This document shows positions 18,290 through 29,100 of a stretch of 64,000 nucleotides of DNA, in pieces; the first letter of the stretch is position 1; each line of letters begins with the position of its first letter. Both the position numbers and the translations under genes were made by a program. The notes below the pieces were generated by a model. It saw only the letters and a program-made list of their open reading frames with translations, made no database searches and was not told where the DNA came from. Source of the stretch: Helicobacter ailurogastricus (GTDB taxonomy: Bacteria; Campylobacterota; Campylobacteria; Campylobacterales; Helicobacteraceae); the NCBI RefSeq assembly GCF_001282945.1, contig NZ_CDMG01000002.1:1-64000 (forward strand), written 5' to 3'.

Positions 18290-19210
18290 TTAAAAATCTA
18301 TGTTGTCGGAATTGACATCAGCCGTGCCCGCGCCCACGCCGTTTTGGTAATTGCGCATTTGTTTGAACGCTTGCGCCTTGATGCGCTCAATCGCGTCCCC
18401 ACGAGTGCTCTGGTCGGCGTTTAGGTGCTTGGAGTAAATGATGTCTCCTTGGCAGTTTTTAATATTGATGTCAAGCCCAATGTGAAACTGCCCCCCACCT
18501 TCGCTGGTAAAAATTTTATTGTTGATGGTGTAAAAGCCCGGGGCGGTGGTTTGATCCACAAAGCGCGCATACTGCCCCGTGAGTGCATCGACCACCTCAG
18601 CGTCTGACCCATTGGCAAAAACGATCTGCGCTTTGGGTTTGGGGCTATTGGCTTTAATGAGCTCTTTATACGAGGTGAGGGGGGCTGAGGCCCGCCCATA
18701 AGCGCTTAAAATCTCTTGCAGGGGGGTCATTTTGTCTAAGAGGCTTTGGATCTGCTGTTTTTCTTTAATGAAAATCCCGTGGCACCCTTGGGCGGGTTTA
18801 AAAGGGCTTAGAGTGTTGTAAAGGTCGGCGTAGCGCTTGGAGAGCAGATTTAAGAACATGTTTTTATCCATGCGCACACGGGTGTAGCACTTGTCCCTAT
18901 GGCACTCTTGCTTGTCTGTCTCGACATGGACAAATTTAATCGAATCGACCACCAATTTAATGTTTTGGCTGGCTTTCTTGTCTAGCCTACTGTTATTTCT
19001 CGTGGTGGTGCTGGTGGTCAGTGAGGACACATGCACCGAGATGTTGCTGGCTAAATCATTTAACGCCTTTTCTTTGGCAGATTCTTTGTCGTCGCCTGCC
19101 CCGCTCCCATAGAAAAACTGGGGTTTATCGGGGGTTTTCTCATACCAGTGGGGCACGGCCTGTAACAGTAAGGGCAAGCTTAATAAAATCCACGATTTTT
19201 TCAAAAGCAT
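18290..19210 (-). CDS. Secreted LPP20-domain protein
   Basis: 306 residues with a signal peptide (KKSWILLSLPLLLQA, cut before VPHW). There is no lipobox cysteine, so it is probably periplasmic or surface-released rather than lipid-anchored. The region from about 25 to 130 resembles the LPP20 family: PHWYEKTP, then FYGSGAGDDKESAKEKALNDL followed by a Ser/Thr-rich strand. A Cys pair in ECHRDKCYTRVRMD may form a disulphide. It is preceded by a COG3014-type lipoprotein gene 46 bases upstream on the same strand, a pairing seen in Campylobacterota. Function unknown. Confidence 0.75.
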   Translation of the reverse strand: MLLKKSWILLSLPLLLQAVPHWYEKTPDKPQFFYGSGAGDDKESAKEKALNDLASNISVHVSSLTTSTTTRNNSRLDKKASQNIKLVVDSIKFVHVETDKQECHRDKCYTRVRMDKNMFLNLLSKRYADLYNTLSPFKPAQGCHGIFIKEKQQIQSLLDKMTPLQEILSAYGRASAPLTSYKELIKANSPKPKAQIVFANGSDAEVVDALTGQYARFVDQTTAPGFYTINNKIFTSEGGGQFHIGLDINIKNCQGDIIYSKHLNADQSTRGDAIERIKAQAFKQMRNYQNGVGAGTADVNSDNIDF

Positions 19211-19256
19211 CCAAACTCCTTAGTAAAAAAGCCCATTTTAACACAAGATAGACAAT

Positions 19257-20633
19257 TTACCACAAATCCCACACATGTCCATAGTTTTCAAAACTGCGGA
19301 TGTATAAGACATGGTCTTGGTTAGCGCAAAAGGCTTTGGCCCCTACTGCGGGGGTGCTTATTTGGCAAGACACAAACTTAAAGTTAAAAATTTCTTGTCC
19401 ATCGGCTAAAATGTGGATGGGTTGCTTGTAGGTGTTTTTGAGGCGCAAAATGTAAAACTTGTGAGGAAAGATCGTAGGAGAGCGGATGTCAGCAGAGGTG
19501 CTGGCTGCCGCATAAATGGAGGAAAACAACCCCCCAAGCACGCCCAAGTACTGGTTAGACACGGCTTCAAGCCCCACTTTAATGGCGGTGGAGGTGATCG
19601 CCCTTGTGAGGATGTAGGGCAGTTGCTTTTTAAACTCGCTGGCGATGAGCGCGTCCAAGAGCAATAAGTTTTCAAATTTTTGATGTTTCTGCCCTATTTG
19701 CACGCTAAAAGAGTTTCTAAAGTCTGTGCCATCTTTGAGTTGCGGGAGGGCTAAACTCGCATCGTAAATCCCATTAGGCAAGGGCAATGGGATGTTGATT
19801 TTAAATTCCTGCTTTGTCGCCTGCTTGCCATCTTCAATAAAAACCCAAGTGAAGTGGGCGCTCGTGGGGTTGTTGAAAAAGATTAAATCCTCACCTATGG
19901 TGGTGGAGTGGCTGATGCCATAGGCTTCTTTAAGGTAGTCTAACCCCTTATTCAAGTCGTTGTTTTCCACAAAAAACAGCCCTGAAAGGTAGGACACCAC
20001 GGGGTTGATGAGGTCGTTGTAGGCGTAGAAATCATTTAAATTAGAATATTCATTGTTTAGGATTTCTTGCACTTGGTCGTTGGATTGCTCGGCATTGAGG
20101 TGTCTGGAGCCTTGTTGTTGCATTTTTTCAATCGCCTTGCGAATCTCTTTATTGTAAAATTCTTTAGCCCGTCTTTGGCGATCGTTGGCGCGGTTAAACT
20201 CCACCCGCGCGTCTTTAGCATCGCCCATCAAGAGATAATCAATTGCTTTATAATAATTAAGAAAAACACCCTCATAAATATTGCCCGTATAAGCCCTGAC
20301 ATTGTCATTTACCAACACCGCCCCCACATTGCCCAAAGACCGACTAAAGAGGTTGTGGTGGTGATCGTAGCGCAACTCGGCCACATCTAGGGCTTTGATG
20401 GATTTGGAGTATTGCCCGGCCATCAACGCGCTCATGCCCTGTTGTAAATCCCACAATAAGGCGTTGCTGTGATCCTTTTTCGCCATCTTTTTAGAAAATA
20501 GATAGGCGTTTGAAAATTGCGCGCCGTTGTAATAAATCTGATCAAAGCGTTGAAATTGCTCGCGATTGCCCGTACAACCCACCAGCAAACCCACTACAAC
20601 AGCCACAAAAACCCATATATAAATTTTCTTCAT
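19257..20633 (-). CDS. COG3014-type lipoprotein with TPR-like helices
   Basis: 458 residues. A lipoprotein signal (KIYIWVFVAVVVGLLVGC, lipidated Cys20) is clear. The first half is helical and TPR-like (ALLWDLQQGMSALMAGQY, YYKAIDYLLMGDAKDARVEF). The second half is a globular domain with IEDGKQA near the start and a conserved hydrophobic segment around residues 360-400. I chose ATG 20633, with AAGGG five bases upstream, over a GTG two codons earlier. Similar lipoproteins sit beside LPP20 genes in related bacteria. Role unknown, probably envelope-related. Confidence 0.75.
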   Translation of the reverse strand: MKKIYIWVFVAVVVGLLVGCTGNREQFQRFDQIYYNGAQFSNAYLFSKKMAKKDHSNALLWDLQQGMSALMAGQYSKSIKALDVAELRYDHHHNLFSRSLGNVGAVLVNDNVRAYTGNIYEGVFLNYYKAIDYLLMGDAKDARVEFNRANDRQRRAKEFYNKEIRKAIEKMQQQGSRHLNAEQSNDQVQEILNNEYSNLNDFYAYNDLINPVVSYLSGLFFVENNDLNKGLDYLKEAYGISHSTTIGEDLIFFNNPTSAHFTWVFIEDGKQATKQEFKINIPLPLPNGIYDASLALPQLKDGTDFRNSFSVQIGQKHQKFENLLLLDALIASEFKKQLPYILTRAITSTAIKVGLEAVSNQYLGVLGGLFSSIYAAASTSADIRSPTIFPHKFYILRLKNTYKQPIHILADGQEIFNFKFVSCQISTPAVGAKAFCANQDHVLYIRSFENYGHVWDLW

Positions 20634-20685
20634 CGACACCCTTAAACCTTTTAGTCATTTTATCAAAATGTAAGCAAACCTATAA

Positions 20686-20691
20686 GATAAT
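20686..20691 (+). promoter_or_regulatory. -10 box of the SRP RNA gene
   Basis: GATAAT ends eight bases before the inferred first base G20699 of the SRP RNA. The longer context TATAAGATAAT is AT-rich and typical of Helicobacter. Confidence 0.5.
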
Positions 20692-20698
20692 TTGGTTT

Positions 20699-20803
20699 GC
20701 CTTTTCTTAGACCTATGCAACGGGGTTTTTAGACAACGCTTCAGGGTGGGAACACAGCAGAGCAGCTGAATATCTTGTGTGCCTTAGCCATCTGAGAAGG
20801 GGC
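20699..20803 (+). ncRNA. ffs: Signal recognition particle RNA (small bacterial type, 4.5S)
   Basis: The apical SRP domain is unmistakable. TCAGG, a GTG stem, the GGAA tetraloop, CAC and then AGCAG reproduce the symmetric loop and Ffh-binding hairpin (20741-20761), closed below by GCT/AGC. The outer ends also pair: bases 20699-20711 (GCCTTTTCTTAGA) match 20791-20803 over 13 pairs with G-U wobbles, which sets the size at about 105 nucleotides. It works with Ffh in membrane protein targeting. It is transcribed toward fmt, 25 bases before that start. Precise ends are inferred from pairing. Confidence 0.9.
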
Positions 20804-20828
20804 TTTAAACCACCTTTAAGTTTTAAAA

Positions 20829-21737
20829 ATGCGTGTTTTGTTCATGGGAACGCCTGTATTTGCCCGTGTGGTGTTGCAACAACTCATCTTAGAGGACTTT
20901 AAGATTGTTGGGCTTGTAACCCAGCCTAGCAAACCCTTTGGCAGACATTATACCCCTAAAGACAGCGCAACCAAGAGCTTTATTTTAGAAAACCACCCGC
21001 ATATCCCCATTTTAGAGCCTGCCAAAATCGATGAAGAGGCCTTGCAAGCCATCGCCAAGTTAAACCCACAAATGATCGTGGTTGTGGCTTATGGCAAGAT
21101 TTTACCCCAAGCTTTGCTAGACCTTGCGCCTTGTTTAAACTTACACGGCTCGATCTTACCCCAGTTTAGGGGAGCAAGCCCCATGCAAGAAATGATTTTG
21201 CACGACTTAAAAACCTTTGGTGTGAGCGTGATTTTAATGAACGCCAAAATGGATGAGGGCGGCATTTTAGGTGTGGCTTCTTTTGAAAAGGACAGAGATT
21301 ATAATTTACAAGATTTAGGCGCAAGGCTAGCCCTCTTGGGGGCCAAGCTTATGGTGAGCGTACTTAAAAATTTCAAGGACACCACCCCCACCCCCCAAGA
21401 TCACAGCCAAGCCACTTATTGTAAGAAAATCAGCAAGGCCGATGGGCTCATAGACTTTAGCGATGCCCGCCAAGTGTATTTAAAATTCTTGGCCTACTAC
21501 CCATGGCCCGGGGTGTTTTTGCCAAGCGGGCTAAAACTCTTTGGCCTAGAGCTTTTAAGCACAGAGGAGCAACGCCTAGAGGGCGAGATTTTAACCCTAG
21601 ATGGCGAGGGGGTGCTCGTTGGGTGCGCTAAGGGCGTTTTGAGAATTGCCCAACTGCAAGCCCCGGGCAAACAAAAGGTCGGGGCAAAGGCGTATCTCAG
21701 TGGCAAACGCCTAAAAGTGGGGGACATTTTAAGCTAA
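20829..21737 (+). CDS. fmt: Methionyl-tRNA formyltransferase
   Basis: Formylates initiator Met-tRNA using 10-formyl-tetrahydrofolate. 302 residues. It begins VLFMGTPVFA. The catalytic block LHGSILPQFRGASPMQEM near residue 105 is standard, and the C-terminal tRNA-binding OB fold contains ILTLDGEGVLVGCAKGVLRI. The stop overlaps the birA start as TAATG. The fmt-birA order is as in H. pylori. Confidence 0.97.
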   Translation: MRVLFMGTPVFARVVLQQLILEDFKIVGLVTQPSKPFGRHYTPKDSATKSFILENHPHIPILEPAKIDEEALQAIAKLNPQMIVVVAYGKILPQALLDLAPCLNLHGSILPQFRGASPMQEMILHDLKTFGVSVILMNAKMDEGGILGVASFEKDRDYNLQDLGARLALLGAKLMVSVLKNFKDTTPTPQDHSQATYCKKISKADGLIDFSDARQVYLKFLAYYPWPGVFLPSGLKLFGLELLSTEEQRLEGEILTLDGEGVLVGCAKGVLRIAQLQAPGKQKVGAKAYLSGKRLKVGDILS

Positions 21738-22357
21738 TGCAAGTTTTAGAGTTTGCAAGCTTACCCTCCACGCAAATCTATCTAGTCGAGCAGATTAAAA
21801 ACGCGCGGCTAAAGCCCCCCATTTGCGTGTGGGCCAAAGCGCAAAGTGCGGGCGTGGGTAGCCGCGGGCAAGTGTGGGAGAGCGTGGATGAGGCTTTGAC
21901 TTTCTCGTTTGCGCTCTTGATGGATCGCAACACGCCTCAACAAAGTTTTAGTCTATACTTTGGCTATCTCTTTAAGCAAACCTTGCATGCGTTGGGGCAA
22001 AAAGAGGTGTGGCTCAAGTGGCCCAATGATCTATATGTCAAAGAGGCGAAGGTGGGCGGGGTGATGAGCCAAATTCATAAAGACATAGTCATTTGTGGCA
22101 TCGGCTTAAATATCCGCGCGCACCAACACGCCGCTTTGTCTGTGTGCGCTAAGGAGGTGTTGCAAACTTTCTTGGCACAGGTGCAAAACGCCCCGACTTG
22201 GGCGGATGTTTTTCAAAACTACACACGAGACTTTGAGCGCACCCACACCAAACAATTTTTTAAGCACCCCAGCGGGTTGATCCCGCTCTCTTGCGCTAAA
22301 ATGCGCCCAGATGGCGGGCTTGAGATTGCGGGGCAAGTTTATTACTCTAACCGCTAA
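21737..22357 (+). CDS. birA: Biotin-[acetyl-CoA-carboxylase] ligase
   Basis: Attaches biotin to the carboxyl-carrier protein of acetyl-CoA carboxylase. At 206 residues it has only the catalytic domain, without the N-terminal DNA-binding domain of the E. coli repressor, as in other Helicobacter. SAGVGSRGQVW is the biotin/ATP loop, WLKWPNDLYV holds the conserved lysine region, and VGGVMSQ and CGIGLNI are typical. It is coupled to fmt through TAATG. In H. pylori parA and parB follow; here atpF' follows after 62 bases. Confidence 0.95.
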   Translation: MQVLEFASLPSTQIYLVEQIKNARLKPPICVWAKAQSAGVGSRGQVWESVDEALTFSFALLMDRNTPQQSFSLYFGYLFKQTLHALGQKEVWLKWPNDLYVKEAKVGGVMSQIHKDIVICGIGLNIRAHQHAALSVCAKEVLQTFLAQVQNAPTWADVFQNYTRDFERTHTKQFFKHPSGLIPLSCAKMRPDGGLEIAGQVYYSNR

Positions 22358-22381
22358 AGCCACCTACAAGCTTAAATGTGC

Positions 22382-22387
22382 TAGGAT
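22382..22387 (+). promoter_or_regulatory. Likely -10 box of the ATP synthase operon
   Basis: TAGGAT with TGTGC directly before it lies 33 bases upstream of atpF'. The birA-atpF' spacer is only 62 bases, so this is the only plausible internal promoter, although readthrough from fmt-birA is also possible. Confidence 0.4.
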
Positions 22388-22419
22388 AAGGGCTTTTTAC
22401 AACCAAGAGGATTTAGCGC

Positions 22420-22845
22420 ATGAGCATTTCGATCAATGTCTATTTGATGGCCGTGGTTTTTGTATCGTTTATTGCCCTATTAGTCTTGCTCAATTTGCAG
22501 GTGTATCGCCCCCTGTTAGACTATATGGATAAGCGCGAAGAGTCGATTACAAAAGACAAGCGCAACATCGAGCAGCTCCACCAAGAAGTGGCCGCCCACC
22601 GACAAGAGGCCCAAAATATTCTTAACGATGCCCGCGCACAGGCGGATAAAATCTTGCAAGATGCGCTTCACAACGCAAGGGCCAATTACGAATCGGTCGT
22701 GGCGCAAAAGGAAGAGGAGCTAGAAAAACAAGCCGAGCAGGCCCGCATCGCATTAAAGGAAAGTAAAAGTAATTTGAAACTAGAATTAGCCCGTGATTTG
22801 CCCGCTTTAGAGGCTTTGTTAAAACTTAAAATATCTCAAATTTAA
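22420..22845 (+). CDS. atpF': ATP synthase F0 subunit b'
   Basis: Peripheral-stalk subunit. 141 residues with an N-terminal membrane helix (YLMAVVFVSFIALLVLLNLQ) and a long charged coiled coil from about residue 35 on. Helicobacter carries two b-type subunits, and this is the first. It opens the operon atpF'-F-H-A-G-D-C; atpB and atpE are elsewhere, as in other Campylobacterota. Confidence 0.95.
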   Translation: MSISINVYLMAVVFVSFIALLVLLNLQVYRPLLDYMDKREESITKDKRNIEQLHQEVAAHRQEAQNILNDARAQADKILQDALHNARANYESVVAQKEEELEKQAEQARIALKESKSNLKLELARDLPALEALLKLKISQI

Positions 22846-22853
22846 GGTTAGTT

Positions 22854-23366
22854 TTGTTACAGCGCGTTTTGCTCGGGGTTATGGTTTTTGGGGGTGTGGC
22901 GGTGGCCGCGCCTTTGGGGCATACAGACATTGTGATGCGGATCCTCAATTTCCTTTTGTTTATGGGGATTTTGTGGTACTGCACCGCCAACACCTTTAAG
23001 AATATCCTAGCCACAAGGCGGGCGAAAATTTCTAAAAGCCTAGAACAACTCCAAGAGGAGCGCCAAGCCGCCAAAGAGGAAAAAGAACAGGCTTTAAGAG
23101 CGCTTGAAGAGGCCAAGCAACAGGCCAGCCAAATCGTTTCTAACGCCAAACAGGAGGCGTATTTGCTCACCCAAAAGTCCGACCAGCAATCTAAAACCGC
23201 CATTGAGAAACTGATTAGAAACCACCAAATTAATCAGGAAAAAGAGAGCGAGCGCGTGCAACAAGAGGCGATCGCCGAAGTGCTGGGCGATCTCTTTGAG
23301 GGAGCTAAGGCCGAGTTTGCTACCCCCACTTACATGCATCTAATCCACCAAAAAGTCGCTAAATGA
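22854..23366 (+). CDS. atpF: ATP synthase F0 subunit b
   Basis: Second stalk subunit, 170 residues. It begins with a TTG preceded by AAGG. A signal-like hydrophobic start (LLGVMVFGGVAVAAPLG) precedes a second hydrophobic stretch (ILNFLLFMGILWYC) and then a long helical coiled coil (EERQAAKEEKEQALRALEEA). It overlaps atpH by four bases. The apparent leader peptide before the membrane helix is typical of Helicobacter subunit b. Confidence 0.95.
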   Translation: MLQRVLLGVMVFGGVAVAAPLGHTDIVMRILNFLLFMGILWYCTANTFKNILATRRAKISKSLEQLQEERQAAKEEKEQALRALEEAKQQASQIVSNAKQEAYLLTQKSDQQSKTAIEKLIRNHQINQEKESERVQQEAIAEVLGDLFEGAKAEFATPTYMHLIHQKVAK

Positions 23367-23893
23367 TAGAGTTGATCGCCAACAAATACACCCAAGCTTT
23401 AAGACAGGCCCTAAACCCGCAGGAGCTCGCCCAAGCGATGGAGGCCCTAGAAGCCCTTTGCGCCCTTTATAACCACCCTGATTTTTTAGAAGTGATCTCC
23501 TCGCCTCATTACCCCGATAGCCTCAAACAAGAGATTTTAGAGAGTTTTTTAGAGTGCAAAGAGGACAAGTTGCATAATTTAATCCGCTTATTGGTCTTGC
23601 ATAAACGCTTGAATCTCTTGCCTCTCATTTATAACACGCTAAAAACACAAGCCCAAAGAGAGGAAAACATCTATCAGGGCTATCTTTACAGCAACCAAGA
23701 GATTTCTTTAGAGCAGGTACAACAGCTTGCCAGCAAGGCTTCCGCGCATTTTAATATTTCGCTCAAACTCAAAGCCTTGCACCAAAACAAAGAGGGCATG
23801 CGCTTGATCATCCCCGATTTGGAGGTGGAGATCGCCTTTTACAAAGAAAACTATTTTAACCAACTTAAACAGCACATCATGCAAGCGGTGTAA
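23363..23893 (+). CDS. atpH: ATP synthase F1 subunit delta
   Basis: Links the peripheral stalk to the F1 head. 176 residues. [13 protein letters not shown] at the start and [19 protein letters not shown] in the middle are family-typical. The gene overlaps atpF (ATGA) and is followed by atpA after 17 bases containing AAGGAG. Confidence 0.95.
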   Translation: MIELIANKYTQALRQALNPQELAQAMEALEALCALYNHPDFLEVISSPHYPDSLKQEILESFLECKEDKLHNLIRLLVLHKRLNLLPLIYNTLKTQAQREENIYQGYLYSNQEISLEQVQQLASKASAHFNISLKLKALHQNKEGMRLIIPDLEVEIAFYKENYFNQLKQHIMQAV

Positions 23894-23910
23894 AACACAA
23901 AGGAGACAGA

Positions 23911-25422
23911 TTGTTAAAATTAAAAGCCGAAGAAATCAGTACCATTATCAAAGAGCGGATTGAGAATTTTACCCCAGACATCAACATCACCCAAGTGGGG
24001 CGCGTGATCGCCTACGCCGATGGTGTGGCAAAAGTCTATGGGCTCAAAGATGTGATGTCTTATGAGGTCGTGGAGTTTGATACAGGCGATCGAGGGCTTG
24101 CCTCCAACCTTGAGGAGGGCTGTATTGGGGTGATTGTGCTGGGTGGGGGCAAAGACATTAAAGAGGGCACTTCGGTCAAACGCACCAAACAACTGATGAA
24201 AGTGCCCGTAGGCGATGCTGTGGTGGGGAGGGTCATCAACACTTTGGGCGAGCCCATTGACGGGCGGGGGGCGATTGAGGCGGACACCTTTAGATTCGTG
24301 GAGCAGAAAGCCCCGGGGATTATGGATCGCAAATCCGTGCATGAACCTTTGCAAACGGGCATTAAAGCCATCGATGCGCTCGTGCCCATCGGACGCGGGC
24401 AAAGGGAGCTCATCATCGGGGACAAACAAACCGGTAAAACGACCGTGGCGATCGACACGATCATCAACCAAAAAGACCAAAATGTGATCTGTATCTATGT
24501 GGCGATCGGGCAAAAAGAATCCACCGTCGCCCAAGTGGTGCGTAAATTAGAGGAATACGGCGCGATGGAGTACAGCGTGGTGGTCAATGCCCCCGCTTCC
24601 GACTCGCCTGCCATGCAATACCTCGCCCCTTATGCCGGTGTTACCATCGGGGAATATTTTAGAGATCAAGGGCGGCACGCTTTGATCATTTATGACGACT
24701 TGAGTAAGCACGCCGTGGCTTATCGCGAGATCTCCTTGATTTTGCGCCGTCCCCCCGGGCGTGAGGCCTTCCCCGGCGATGTGTTTTACATCCACTCTAG
24801 ATTGCTAGAGCGCGCCGCTAAAATGAGCGATGACAAGGGGGCCGGGTCGCTCACAGCACTGCCCATCATTGAAACCCAAGCCGGCGATGTGTCCGCCTAC
24901 ATCCCCACCAATGTGATCTCCATCACGGACGGACAAATTTTCTTAGAAACCGACCTTTTTTACTCCGGTATCCGCCCGGCAATCAATGTTGGCTTGTCTG
25001 TATCTCGTGTGGGTGGGGCGGCACAAATTAAGGGCACGAAACAAGTTGCCGGCACTTTGCGCCTAGACCTCGCGCAATATCGCGAATTGCAAGCTTTCTC
25101 ACAATTTGCCAGCGACTTAGACGAGGCCAGCCGCAAACAGCTAGAGAGGGGACAGCGCATGGTGGAAGTGTTGAAACAACCCCCCTATTCGCCCCTACCC
25201 ATTGAAAAACAAATTGTGATGATTTACACGGGGGTTAAGGGCTTTTTAGACGACATCCCGGCAAAAAAAGTCGTGGATTTTGAATCTAGTCTTTATCCTT
25301 TCTTGGAGTCTAAATATCCTAATATCCTAGAGGACATCCGCACAAAAAAAGCCCTTGACAAGGATTTAGAATCCATGCTTAAAAGTGTCATTGAAGAATT
25401 TAAGCTAGGCTTTTCTCTCTAG
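23911..25422 (+). CDS. atpA: ATP synthase F1 subunit alpha
   Basis: Nucleotide-binding, non-catalytic subunit of the F1 ring. 503 residues. P-loop GDKQTGKT at 170-177, the segment [11 protein letters not shown], and the signature [14 protein letters not shown] are clear. The start is TTG with AAGGAG eight bases upstream. Length and motifs are normal. Confidence 0.98.
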   Translation: MLKLKAEEISTIIKERIENFTPDINITQVGRVIAYADGVAKVYGLKDVMSYEVVEFDTGDRGLASNLEEGCIGVIVLGGGKDIKEGTSVKRTKQLMKVPVGDAVVGRVINTLGEPIDGRGAIEADTFRFVEQKAPGIMDRKSVHEPLQTGIKAIDALVPIGRGQRELIIGDKQTGKTTVAIDTIINQKDQNVICIYVAIGQKESTVAQVVRKLEEYGAMEYSVVVNAPASDSPAMQYLAPYAGVTIGEYFRDQGRHALIIYDDLSKHAVAYREISLILRRPPGREAFPGDVFYIHSRLLERAAKMSDDKGAGSLTALPIIETQAGDVSAYIPTNVISITDGQIFLETDLFYSGIRPAINVGLSVSRVGGAAQIKGTKQVAGTLRLDLAQYRELQAFSQFASDLDEASRKQLERGQRMVEVLKQPPYSPLPIEKQIVMIYTGVKGFLDDIPAKKVVDFESSLYPFLESKYPNILEDIRTKKALDKDLESMLKSVIEEFKLGFSL

Positions 25423-25431
25423 GGGCAGGGC

Positions 25432-26334
25432 ATGGGCGGCAATTTAAAGGACATTAGAAAGAAAATCGCCAGTGTCAAAAACACGCAAAAAACCACTAGG
25501 GCTATGAAGCTCGTCTCCACGTCTAAGCTCAAAAAAACTGAAGAAGTAGCACGCCGCTCAAAGGTTTTTGCGACCAAGCTCAACGAAGTCTTTGCCGACA
25601 TTTGCGCCAAAATCAAAACAAGGGGGCTTAAGAGCATTGAGAGTCAGTATTTCTTAAAGCTCGAACAGCCCGAAGTGCAAAAGATCGACATCATCTTTGT
25701 TACGGCGGACAAGGGGCTTTGTGGGGGGTTTAACACCACCACCATTAAAGAGGTGGTGCGCCTCATCAACCGCTACAAAACTAAGAATGTCAAGGTGCGT
25801 TTAAGAGGTGTGGGCAAAAAGGGCATCGCCTATTTCACCTACAATGGAGTCGATCTTTTAGACAAGGCCATTGATCTAAGCTCATCGCCAGACGCTGATA
25901 AAGCCACCGCTTTTATTGATAGAGCGGTGCAAGACTATTTAGACGGCTTGACCGACAGCGTGATCATCGTGCATAATGGCTTTAAAAACATGATCTCCCA
26001 AGAGATCAAAGTACAAACCATCTTGCCCATAGATTTTAGCGCCCAGCTTAAAGAGGTCCAAACAGAGAGCGAGGGGATCATGGTTGAGCCAGACGATGAA
26101 GAGGGCGTAATTTTAGACTCTTTGGCACGCAAATTCATACACTTTAACATGTATTACGCCCTGCTCGACTCGCTTGCCGCCGAGCACAGCGCGCGGATGC
26201 AAGCGATGGACACCGCCACGAACAACGCGGCGGATTTGGTGCGCAGTCTCACCATTTCTTACAACAAGGCCCGCCAAGAGGCGATCACCACCGAGCTTGT
26301 GGAGATCAACGCTGGCGTGGAAGCGATCAAATAA
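25432..26334 (+). CDS. atpG: ATP synthase F1 subunit gamma
   Basis: Central rotating shaft. 300 residues. The N-terminal helix ([20 protein letters not shown]), the [12 protein letters not shown] segment and the C-terminal helix ([18 protein letters not shown]) are the expected parts. It begins nine bases after atpA and ends nine before atpD, which has AAGGAG before its start. Confidence 0.98.
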   Translation: MGGNLKDIRKKIASVKNTQKTTRAMKLVSTSKLKKTEEVARRSKVFATKLNEVFADICAKIKTRGLKSIESQYFLKLEQPEVQKIDIIFVTADKGLCGGFNTTTIKEVVRLINRYKTKNVKVRLRGVGKKGIAYFTYNGVDLLDKAIDLSSSPDADKATAFIDRAVQDYLDGLTDSVIIVHNGFKNMISQEIKVQTILPIDFSAQLKEVQTESEGIMVEPDDEEGVILDSLARKFIHFNMYYALLDSLAAEHSARMQAMDTATNNAADLVRSLTISYNKARQEAITTELVEINAGVEAIK

Positions 26335-27765
<1,431 letters not shown>

Positions 27766-27768
27766 GGA

Positions 27769-28137
27769 TTGCAAATGGATTTAGCAGTGAGCATTGTTGT
27801 CCCGCAGGGCTTGATCTTTTCGGGGCAAGTGGATCGGGTCACCTTGCCCGGAGCCGAGGGGGAATTTGGGGTGTTAAAGGGGCATAGCAATATGGTTTCC
27901 CTGCTTAAAAGTGGGGTGATTGAGATCATAAGAGAGGGGCAAGTGAGCCTGATTGCCATCAGTTGGGGCTATGTGGAGGTGCGCAGCAACAGCGTGGATA
28001 TTTTGGCCGATGGGGCCGTGTTCATTAAGGGCGACGACACCGTGTATGCGGCTAAAAAACTTTTAGAAGATGCCAGCTCAGATCGCCTTGCCATCTCTAG
28101 CGTAATCGCGCGCATTGAAGCGCATGGTTTGAGGTAG
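27769..28137 (+). CDS. atpC: ATP synthase F1 subunit epsilon
   Basis: Regulatory subunit on the central stalk. 122 residues, short of the 130-140 of E. coli but usual for Helicobacter. The N-terminal beta sandwich (SIVVPQGLIFSGQVDRVTLPG, then GEFGVLKGH) is clear and the C-terminal helical part is reduced. The exbB-like gene starts two bases after the stop, so the ATP synthase and Tol-Pal genes look like one transcript. Confidence 0.94.
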   Translation: MQMDLAVSIVVPQGLIFSGQVDRVTLPGAEGEFGVLKGHSNMVSLLKSGVIEIIREGQVSLIAISWGYVEVRSNSVDILADGAVFIKGDDTVYAAKKLLEDASSDRLAISSVIARIEAHGLR

Positions 28138-28139
28138 CC

Positions 28140-28712
28140 GTGGCGGCGATCCAAAACTTCTTGGCGACAAGTGGGTTTATCCCCTTGTTTGTGCTCGGCT
28201 TGCTCTCTTTGTATTTAATTTTGACCCTTTGGGTCTTCTTTTATAAATACATCTGCATTAAGGGCAGTGTCTTAAAAGAACAGCAAGCGTTGGAGGCGAT
28301 CATGGCAGGCGCGCGCAAGGATTTACGCTTAAAAGGCATGTCCTTGCAAGGGGCTCCAGAAAAGCCCACAAAAGAGTGGCTTGCCATGTGGAAGAACCAA
28401 CTTTTGAAGGAAAACACCACCGGACTTGTGATCTTAAGCATCATCGCTAGCACCGCTCCCTTTGTGGGGCTCTTTGGCACGGTGGTGGAGATTTTAGAGA
28501 CCTTTGGGCACTTAGGCGCGGGCGGACAAGTGAGCTTTGATGTGATCGCCCCCGTGATTTCTAAAGCTTTGGTCGCCACAGCAGGGGGGATTTTAACCGC
28601 CATCCCCGCCTACTCTTTCTTTTTGATCTTAAAGCGTAAGGTCTATGACCTCTCCACTTACGCCCAAATGCAAATCGATTTTTTAATGGCAAGGGAGAAT
28701 GATGGATTTTGA
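28140..28712 (+). CDS. ExbB/TolQ-family proton channel protein
   Basis: 190 residues, three membrane segments: near 13-35, 95-120 and 140-165. The family block VILSIIASTAPFVGLFGTVV and the later SKALVATAGGILTAIPAYSFF are textbook MotA/TolQ/ExbB. It would form, with the next gene, an inner-membrane motor driven by the proton gradient. Because tolB and pal follow, the Tol role is likelier than TonB, although the H. pylori counterpart is annotated exbB. The start is GTG. Confidence 0.92.
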   Translation: MAAIQNFLATSGFIPLFVLGLLSLYLILTLWVFFYKYICIKGSVLKEQQALEAIMAGARKDLRLKGMSLQGAPEKPTKEWLAMWKNQLLKENTTGLVILSIIASTAPFVGLFGTVVEILETFGHLGAGGQVSFDVIAPVISKALVATAGGILTAIPAYSFFLILKRKVYDLSTYAQMQIDFLMARENDGF

Positions 28713-29100
28713 AGTTTGGGATGCCGACAAACCCGAACTCAACATCACCCCCTTAGTGGATATTATGTTGGTGCTCTTGGCGATCTTGATGGTCACCACG
28801 CCCACCATCACCTATAAAGAAAATATCCAACTCCCGCACGGCTCTAAAAGTGCCCGTGCGCCCAAGAGTCAATTTTTAGAAGTGCGTATGGATGTAACGG
28901 GCAAAATTTATGTCAATGAGTACACTTATTCACTCGCCAATTTTGCCGACTCTTTTCACGCGTTGGCTAGAGAGCTTGACAAGAGCATGGCCGTGCATGT
29001 GCGGGCAGACAAACGCTTGACTTATGACAAAATCATTTATCTTCTCAAGGGCATTAGAGAAGCGGGGTTTTACAAGGTTTCTCTAGTCACCAGCGCCTAA
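28699..29100 (+). CDS. ExbD/TolR-family motor protein
   Basis: 133 residues with one membrane helix (ITPLVDIMLVLLAILMVTTP) that holds the essential aspartate of PLVDIM. A small periplasmic domain follows, ending VTSA. It overlaps the ExbB/TolQ gene by 14 bases and the next gene by one base (TAATG), so the three proteins are made together. Confidence 0.93.
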   Translation: MMDFEVWDADKPELNITPLVDIMLVLLAILMVTTPTITYKENIQLPHGSKSARAPKSQFLEVRMDVTGKIYVNEYTYSLANFADSFHALARELDKSMAVHVRADKRLTYDKIIYLLKGIREAGFYKVSLVTSA

